Part shown: one piece after another, positions 56,261 through 64,000 of the stretch
How the letters are laid out: every line of letters starts with the position of its first letter
Position numbering within the stretch: the first letter of the stretch is position 1
Origin: Thamnaconus septentrionalis
Taxonomy: Eukaryota > Chordata > Actinopteri > Tetraodontiformes > Monacanthidae
Assembly: GCA_009823395.1 (NCBI GenBank)
Contig: CM020510.1
Span: 1,439,273-1,503,272 of the forward strand
DNA: 64,000 nt
Reading direction: 5' to 3'
Notes under the pieces: generated by a model
Database searches by the model: none
What the model saw: the letters and a program-made list of their open reading frames with translations, nothing else
What the model was told of the DNA's origin: nothing
Made by a program: the position numbers and the translations under genes

Positions 56261-58180
56261 AGCGGACGTGGCGTATGGGGTCACGTGACCAGTTCACTGA
56301 CCAGTGAAAATGGCGCGTTATGATTGGCCGCAAACAAACGTAATCAAACAAAAGCAAACGTGATTCTCGTCAAATCTCGCGGGACAAGATTTGACTAGAA
56401 TTGCGGCTTATGATCTTCACACCATTCAATGGAAACGCCTGCAAATCGCATTTGTACTTTTTCACAATTTTATAAATATCACTTACAGTACTTGATACTG
56501 ATATTGGTGCAACAATTCATTTGTGAACCCTAACACTTTGATAACTAAATCAGTTTGTTATCCTTTACAAATGTGTTTTTTTAATGAAAGAAGACAATAA
56601 TTTGAATGTTTTTTAGAAACCTGGTCTGCAGGAAAGTGAGCCTGTATTTTATTTCTTACTATGCAAGTGAATAAAGTCCAGAGTTTCTACTTCACAGTCT
56701 CTCCACCACAGCTGTTTTTCCACAAATAAGGAAACTCATTTTTTCTCTGGTGAAAGTCTTTTCCGCCTCCATCCAGGATTACGAAGTTGTTGTTTTTTTG
56801 TGGTTCCTTTTCTTCATTTCTAAACTCGCTCACTTCCGACATCCCATGTTTTGGACAAAAGGATGAGGAGGCATCGTCTCCCACCGTGCCTTAAACCAAC
56901 CCTGCAACATCTGCAGGAGTGTGCGCGGTTTGTCTTTCAGAAGCCGATGACTCAGTGACAGCTTGGAGCAGCGCGCAGAACCCAGGCTTTCACTTTGCTT
57001 GGAAAACACCTCCTTCACACACCCACTAACTCTTTAGTGCCTGTGCTTGGAAAATAAAACAGGCCGTGGGCAAATGAACGGCATCACAACAGGTTTGTTT
57101 TTCTCGGGAATAAAGCAGACAGTGAGGCAGTGCTGCACCGGCGGATGCGGTTGATGCGGTTTACGACGGTGCAAGTGGAGCGGCGCTCGCTGACTCTGCC
57201 AGCAGGGGGCAGTGATGTCTTGGTGGATGGAGAAACATGCAGAATGGTCACAAGGAAATGACACAAGTATTGAGTTTATTCCTGGGGGCAGTTAGAGCAA
57301 AAATAAATGTGATCAATTTTAATTTGTTGCTTGATGTTAAAAGAAAAAAAAAGGTGTTGGACTTTGACCCTGAAATGATGTTCTGGCTGCTTTCTGAACC
57401 TCACTGGGAGGAGACGCCGCTCTCAAGAAGTCACGGCAGTAGTTCCCATATAATGCATCTGAAGGGAGAATATACACCTTGCATCTTAATGAACATAGAC
57501 TTGAAAGATGGATTTGAAAAAACACACAATAATCTGAGATTGAGACGTCCACATTAGTGCTGGTGTTTGCTCAGCCGCCTCCCACTGTGACGACGAAGAT
57601 TCACCGATTCACTGATTCATCTGTTTGTTTAATTTAGTCTCGGAGATCTGCTGCGAGCAGCTGCTGTCACCGGACAAAAGAAGCAGAGGAGGGAGAGAGA
57701 GAACAGGAGGAAGAGGAGGAGGAGGAGGAGGAGAGAACTGAGGGGAAAGGGGGAGGAGAGGAAGGCAGGCAGGTAAAAAGGAAAGTGGATACTTTAAGTG
57801 AAGGAGTGGAGGAGAAGAATGATGATAATAGAGGGGGAGAAAGAGGAGAAGGCTGAGTTATTAGTAAAAATAGAAATATTGAGAAACCTGACGTGGAGAT
57901 AATAAAAGCAGAAGGTGCTAAAGCAGAGAAACACCAGGTGTTGATGGAGAAGTAAAGAGGAGGAAGAAAGGAGGAGGCTGCTTATGCAAGAGAAGGAGAG
58001 AGAGAGCTTATATAATAGAGCGACACCAATCTGCATACTGCGGGGGATGGGCTGTTATATAATGGGCCGATAAAGAGGAATAATGTTGTTTACTAGACCA
58101 GGTCGTATTTACTGAGCACTTAGAGGCAGAAAGCACACTGCACACTGCTAATGGCTGAGAGCAACTCTGCACCTCCTCCT
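56261..58180. other. Intergenic, no gene supported
   Basis: AT-rich, with a purine-rich GAGGAG stretch at about 57690-57760. Small reading frames on both strands show no family motif. Confidence 0.5.
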
Positions 58181-58182
58181 CC

Positions 58183-58390
58183 TTCTGGATGGTTCTAAGA
58201 GCTAAACACCCTGGTGGTTCTGAATGGTTCTGGATGATTCTAGGTGGTTCTAAGAGCTAAGCACCCTGGTGGGGCTTCAAAGACACCGATTTGGTTGCAA
58301 CTTTGCTTTCCTTCATTTTCCATTGACATTAAAGCAACATGTTTTCTCCATAATATCCCATGATAGATTGTTCCCTCCTATATGAGGTGG
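58183..58390. repeat. Second copy of the dispersed repeat at 25730-25905
   Basis: Same order of 'ggttctaagagctaa' units, 'cttcattttccattgacatt' and 'agcaacatgttttctccata'. Confidence 0.65.
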
Positions 58391-59699
58391 GGAACCAGGA
58401 GAACATCGGTTTGTGCAAACAGTGCAAAGTCATTTACATTAATTTACATGAAAAAATGAAGAAAAGTCAAAGGAGTGCGTGAAGATGCTGCTGCTGCTGC
58501 TGCTGCTTGAAAAGGCTTCACGCAGTCCTGCCTGTTTCTCTCTGAGCTCCACGTTCCTGTGATTCTATTTTCAGAGCTGTCCTTCTGTCCAACTCCTCCC
58601 TCTCATCTCTTTTCGTTGACTCTCCTCATCCCCTCGTCTCTGCTCGTCAATAAGCGTGTCTTGGGGCTCGGTGACTCACGATTCGACGTTCATTAAACAG
58701 CCTCTCGTTGACGACGCTGAAGTTGGCACCACATTCGCCGCGGTGCTTCTTTGGTCTCGATTCTACCTTAAAAAAAAATTCAGCAATTTGACCGCTAGAT
58801 GGCTGTGCTTATCCCAACACTTTTCAACATATGAAATTCAGTGAATCATTATGTCTATGTTTAGGTGGATTTTTTTCCCAAAATTATACAGTAAAAATGG
58901 ACATGTGAGGTACCATTGTAAAGGATGGGAGCTCTACTATCACAATTAGTTGACGTATTTGACAGGAAATCATTTTTGGCCTTTTGTGGGGGACTCCAAA
59001 GTTGACAACTTTGCCATTGACCCTAGCTGTCACCATCCATCGCTCTGTCCCTCTCTGCACTGTAGGCGGCGACGTTTGTCTGCAATCAGCTGGGGATTGA
59101 AACGTTCAGGGCGTCTGTACAGCAAGTTTGGTATCAGTGCCATCGCAGCTATTCGCTGTATAACCACCCGAGAAGGTCCCACACTACTACACAACCGCTA
59201 AAAACACGCCAAGACAAACGATGTTTAATGCTGTGATGTGTTTGAGAGAATCAGCCGCTGCTTCAGTGTCGCTTCAGAGGATTTAGTCGTGTGTTTGCAC
59301 CACTTTTTTATATGTGTGATAATTATTCATTCATTTTTTTCTTTATTTTAACAAACTTTTTGTTGGTCAGTTCATTAAAGTGCAGCTGTAAATGACTGAG
59401 TTATATATCTTGGTGTTGCTTCCAATACGTTTACAGTGAGACAATGACATGGTCAGTCTTTCTTGGTCTCAGTTATATGGGAGTTACAGAACAAACATAG
59501 ACTGCAGCGCTGGACTGGGCTACAGTTGAACCAGGAGCTGAGGCTGAGACGATACAATAGCAGCCTGAGCAACAACACAGCAGATATAAACAAATGGATT
59601 GGGTATAATATGAAATATACATTAACATAGTGCTGTAATATAATAGTAATAAAAATTGTTGTAATGTACTAGTTGATTGTGTTCAATAGCTGTTTAATA

Positions 59700-59930
59700 T
59701 CTTGTGTTATTACATTTTGATGAAGACTGAAATGAAATGCAGATGAAATGTGAAGTGAAAGTGAAGGTTGGAATAAGTTTCTACTTCTTCCGACTCCTTT
59801 CCCCGCATGCTGAAGTTTCTGGAGCATTGTTTTCTGTGAGTATTACGACCTGTACTTGTTTTTCTGATTATATTTATGTTTGTTTTGTGCTCGAATAAAG
59901 AATTCAATTCAATTCAATTCCATTGGCTTG
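59700..59930 (+). mobile_element. LINE/SINE 3' end with (AATTC)n tail
   Basis: 'gaataagtttctacttcttc' + 'cgactcctttccccgcatg', then 'cgaataaagaattcaattca' + 'attcaattcc'. Plus-strand relative of the copy at 21200-21480. Confidence 0.5.
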
Positions 59931-60139
59931 ACCTGGACACTGAAAACTAGGCTTCACTTCTGAAAAGTCTGACTTGGACATTTTTCTTTTTCTTTCTCTC
60001 CTCAGATGCAAAGTTAGACCCTGAACTGCTGCTAAACCCTTCAACCAGACTAATACTGCGTGTTGGTTTGTTTTACTCACAACGCTCCAAGGGTGAATAT
60101 GAAAATGCAACGAAGTGACTCATACTTTGCCCTGGATAC

Positions 60140-60140
<1 letters not shown>

Positions 60141-60183
<43 letters not shown>
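60141..60183 (+). repeat. (GA)n microsatellite
   Basis: About 21 GA units. Other simple repeats nearby are (CA)n at 61265-61293 and (GT)n at 61455-61470 and 61716-61733. Confidence 0.9.
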
Positions 60184-60185
<2 letters not shown>

Positions 60186-60189
60186 CTGC

Positions 60190-61262
60190 GGCCACCAGGT
60201 GTCACTGTGACTCTGACAAGGCGCTGCTTGGAGCGTCCCGCTGCTGCGTGCACGGCTTTACCCAGCATGCACCGGCACTATCAGCCTGCTTAATGTCGGT
60301 CCACAAACACTCCGTCTGGACTCCAGCGGTGAGCGCTGAGGCACATTGTTGTGGAGAACTTAGCGCTGCTACAAGAGCTCAATGACAACGGCTGCATTTC
60401 ACACACTTCCTGCGTGGAAAACAGCAAAGTGCTCCGGTTGGTTTCTAAACAGTGTGGGACTGTCGCTGTGTCGAGGTTTCTCAAGGTAGTCCTGACCTTT
60501 CTTCTCTTGAGGTGCAGTTCACCTGATGCTTTGCAGTGGTTGGGCAACATTATTCACAATGTCAATGTTTCGTTATCTGAGTCATTTCAGTGTATTAATT
60601 ATTGCGTGATTGTTTTATCATTACTAATATTTTTGTATTATTATTCTTTACTGAAGATGTATTTTTATATATATATTTTTCAGTCAGTCCCACAAGTTAA
60701 TGGCAGCACGCTGATTTTTCCCAGTGGCCACTCATGGTACTGCAGCAAAAAAAATCTAATGGGCCCAAAAGCATTTTTCCCATAGACCACGATAGAAAAA
60801 TAAAGGTCTTTAAATCGGCTGACAGGACGACGGTGACCTGAAATTCATAGCAAATCTTTCTATTGGAGATTTTTCACTGATGGTGCCAAAAATCATCAGC
60901 AAAGAGTTTTATTCCCAGCGTGACGTCACCGCGTGGTAGTGCTGCTGTGTCTCGGCTCGTTCTGATTGGCTGCAGCCTGACGTGTCTGGAAGTGACCTTC
61001 TCCAGGATCCTTCTGATTGGCCAAACAGATCATGTGAGTTACAGAGGCTCTACGGGAAGTCAAAAACTTCTTGGGCGTCTGCGCTGGGTGAGCAACTCCA
61101 TTGAAATGAATGGGAGCCATCTGGGACTCTGGGGGTTTGACTGCGACGCGTTGATGAGAAATGAAGTTGCTGCTGCTGCTGTTGCTGTTCTGTTCGGCAA
61201 TAAACTGAAGACAAAAGCCAGTGTGGCCCGATGACGACCCAACGCCCACTAGACTGGAGTCT

Positions 61263-61298
<36 letters not shown>

Positions 61299-61794
61299 GG
61301 CTACAGTTTCATCAGCAGACAAGAAAGTGTTGAAAAAACATCACATACAAACTACTGTGTGTATGTGATGTGTACATGTGTGTACTTCGGATTTTGTGGA
61401 GTGTCGAGTTTGTCAGAGGGACAAATAGCTGCTATGTTCTTGTGGACAGAGAGCGTGTGTGTGTGTGTGTGGTGGTGGTGTGAGTGTGTGTACCTGTGTT
61501 TGTGTACGCTGTAGATATTAAACCCACAACAAATAGCCCCGGGTCAGCGTGGCCACTGAGATTGCTTTCCTCAGAAAGCGAAAAAAAAAAGGACAAAACG
61601 TCATCTGTCTGTGTGCTTGGTTCACATGCACACACACACACACACATACACACAATGTGCTGTTAGGGCAGAGGTGTCTTATTAAAGGATGGGTGATAAT
61701 ACAATAGGAAAAAAAGCGTGTGTGTGTGTGTGTGACATGCTAAGGACGAACACACAACACGAAAAAGCGAATTGTAGTAAAGTGTGAAGCGTAG
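60190..61794. other. Intergenic, no gene supported
   Basis: Contains CA/GT microsatellites and short open frames without recognisable motifs. Confidence 0.45.
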
Positions 61795-61877
61795 TTTCCC
61801 AATTTGGGATCAATGAAGTGCATCTATCTATCTATCTATCTATCTGTCTATCTATCCATCCAGCCATCTATCTATCG

Positions 61878-61908
<31 letters not shown>

Positions 61909-61940
61909 ATCTATCTATCTATCCATCCAGCCATCCATCC

Positions 61941-61988
<48 letters not shown>

Positions 61989-61989
61989 G

Positions 61990-62035
<46 letters not shown>

Positions 62036-62073
62036 CATCCAGCCATCTATCTATCTATCTATCTATCTGTCTG

Positions 62074-62108
<35 letters not shown>

Positions 62109-62141
62109 GTCTATCTATCTATCTATCTATCCGTCTGTCTG

Positions 62142-62204
<63 letters not shown>

Positions 62205-62205
62205 G

Positions 62206-62251
<46 letters not shown>

Positions 62252-62295
62252 CATCTATCTGTCTATCTATCTATCCATCCAGCCATCCATCTAAT
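61790..62295 (+). repeat. LINE-tail-derived (TCTA)n microsatellite, about 470 bp
   Basis: 'gtttcccaatttgggatcaa' + 'tgaagtgcatctatctatc' is the typical L2-type 3' tail, which here has expanded into ATCT repeats with CCATCCAG and GTCT interruptions. The long Leu/Ser/Ile/Tyr frames are artefacts. Confidence 0.92.
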
Positions 62296-62446
62296 TGGCT
62301 GAAGCCTAACAGCAGGTGTGACCATGTGGAAGCAGGTGCTGCGATGGAGGGAATTGGAGGCCTCACTGTCTGTGTTACACAGCAGAACTTCATTCTCGTC
62401 ACAGAGTCACGGTGACACCCGGAGCTTTGCCACGTTGGTTTCACCA

Positions 62447-62768
62447 GCTGCGTTTCCATGACAGTTTTGTCGCCGAATAAAAGCCATATTTCTGAAATTT
62501 ACTAAAAAGTACAATTGCGATCTGCAGCTGTTTCCGTTGAATGGTGGTGAAGCGCACCAGTCGTCAAATCTTGATTTGACCAGAATTACGTTTGCTTTTG
62601 TTTACGCTTGTCTGCTGTCCAGAATGGTTGTTCTATTTTTCTCTTTGATGACTCCTCTGGTCTTTTCAGTCAACAGGTTTTTCCAAGCTGAGCTGTTTCC
62701 ATGAGCAGTATTTATCGCCATATTTAGGTCTTTGCACAATTCCAGGGGTGATGGAAACACAGCTAGAG
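62447..62768. mobile_element. MITE with 'CAGCTGCGTTTCCAT' terminal inverted repeats
   Basis: Left end 'cagctgcgtttccatgacag', right end 'ggtgatggaaacacagct', about 320 bp, non-coding. Inner words ('tcaaatcttgatttgaccag' and 'tttatcgccatatttagg') recur in inverted or altered form at 56080-56400. Confidence 0.65.
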
Positions 62769-62857
62769 TTTGTTCCTCAGCATGCAGAGAAAGTCAAGGG
62801 TTATTCAACTTGTGGTTTCCTTGTGTAATAATAATAATAATAATAATATATATATAT

Positions 62858-63232
62858 ACAGGTACTACCCAGAAAATTAGAATATCCTGAAAAGGTGGTT
62901 GTATTTCTGCAATTCAACTTGAAAGGTGAATTTGACATATTATATAAAGGAATAATATGCAAATCAATATATTTCAAGTTTTTAGAATTTGACTCTTTGA
63001 AGCTACAAAACTGAAGCTTTTCACAGTATTCTCAGTATTTTCTGAGTTTGTGGCTTTGTGGTTTTAATAAGCTGAAAATCTTAATCAGCAAAGTTACAAC
63101 AAGGAACTGCTTGAGATGTCAATTTGCCTGGAATGGCTGAATAAAATGTGTTGCTTTCATCTTTAATGTTAAACTGCCAAAATAAAACAACTTTTACTTG
63201 ATATTCTCATTTTTAGGATAGTACCTGTATAT
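62858..63232. mobile_element. Second copy of the 'GTACTACCCAGAAAATTAGAA' MITE
   Basis: Left end 'ggtactacccagaaaattag' + 'aatatcctgaaaa', right end 'gatattctcatttttaggat' + 'agtacctg'. Orientation is opposite to the copy at 24640-25022. Confidence 0.75.
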
Positions 63233-64000
63233 TTATTTCTTCCTTTAACCAATCTTGCTGTTTAAGGATCCTTCAAAAGTATGTTCTGATTGCAATAATC
63301 TATTTTGAAGATCAATGCAGAGAAAAATGGAGGGACACATCACAGTGTCAAGTCGTCGCAACGACCTTTGAAAAGTCTCAGTACGAGGATATTGTCAACC
63401 TATCCTTCAAAATACAGAAAAAGTAAAAGACTCTCAACCAATGAAGCTGTTTCTAAAAACAGAGAATCAGTTGCAACAAGTAATAAGGATGAAAAGGTGA
63501 CGCCCCCTCTGGTCACACAGGGCATAAAAGCTGTGAGGGGAAAATGTCTCGTTGCTGTGTAGTGAAACAGTCAAAGACTCAGTGATGCTGCTCGCTCCAA
63601 ACTGTCAGCTGCACGCAACCACCGTTTCAGTTTACACAGAGATAAAAGAGAAACCTCGCAAAAAAAAAAAAAAAACAAGTGTCAAGAAGAGAACAGCGCC
63701 CCCTAGCCCCCCAACTCCCTCGGGGCTGTGAATGTTTCCACATGATAGGGATGCGGGAGCGAGAGCATCGGCAGATAAGGTGAAAAGCTGCTACAGGAAG
63801 GAGAGCAGGCCGACGGAGGAACGACCTTGGAATGAAAGGACGCAAACAAGGCGTTGAAATCCAACCAATGACTGGAGGGGGGGGAGGAGACTGAGGGGGG
63901 AGGAGACACGGCAGGGAACAAAACTTGTTTGTCACGAGGGGACAAAGCAACAGAAAGTAATGGAGGCAAAACGTCGGCCCGGGGGCAGCGGGGAGGAAGT
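63233..64000. other. Right edge of window, no gene supported
   Basis: AT-rich then more G-rich towards the end ('gcccgggggcagcggggagg'). The ATG at 63960 starts an open frame that leaves the window and cannot be judged. Confidence 0.4.

Noticed and set aside
61804..62415. Open frames of 203 and 158 codons of Leu-Ser-Ile-Tyr type
   Set aside because: Translation of the (TCTA)n tail of a LINE.

Overview
This is nuclear DNA of a bony fish, most likely a teleost. The coding exons are short and carry GT..AG borders. Introns are filled with CA, GT, CAG, CTG and TCTA microsatellites. The transposons are fish types: a Tx1-lineage LINE, L2-like tails ending in ATCT repeats, a tRNA-derived SINE and several TIR elements. 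No bacterial, CRISPR or organelle feature was seen.

Layout, left to right. Positions 1-5080 hold a minus-strand Tx1/L1-type LINE with ORF1 (zinc knuckle) and ORF2 (endonuclease and reverse transcriptase). It probably lies in an intron of the next gene. Positions 5396-12244 (minus) hold the first ten coding exons of tmem87a; its 3' exons lie off the left edge. Positions 14351-21719 (plus, head to head with tmem87a) hold a calpain small-subunit gene of capns1 type with ten coding exons. Positions 24406-31340 (plus) hold snap23, a SNAP-25 family SNARE. Its exon 5 is present as two alternative copies that phase makes mutually exclusive, and its next-to-last intron carries an array of intron-containing tRNA-Arg(TCT) genes. 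Positions 34318-39457 (plus) hold a Myb/SANT-like nuclear protein gene; one intron is almost wholly a 1.2-kb TCTG/CCTG repeat.

Positions about 41400-56160 hold a tandem duplication of about 7.06 kb. Each copy carries one gene for a signal peptide, seven SRCR units, one Ig domain, an Arg-containing transmembrane helix and a very short tail. Each copy has frame-breaking changes that the other lacks. Positions 56160-64000 show no gene I can support, only repeats and MITEs.

The order tmem87a - calpain-family gene - snap23 recalls the human 15q15 order TMEM87A - GANC - CAPN3 - ZNF106 - SNAP23, which supports those names. Here, however, the calpain-family gene is of the small-subunit type. The genes do not form one pathway. 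The most interesting items are the snap23 exon-5 pair, the SRCR-Ig receptor pair, the tRNA-Arg array, and the long GAA, CAG/CTG and CCTG tracts in introns. All exon borders were read by eye and none was checked against transcripts.
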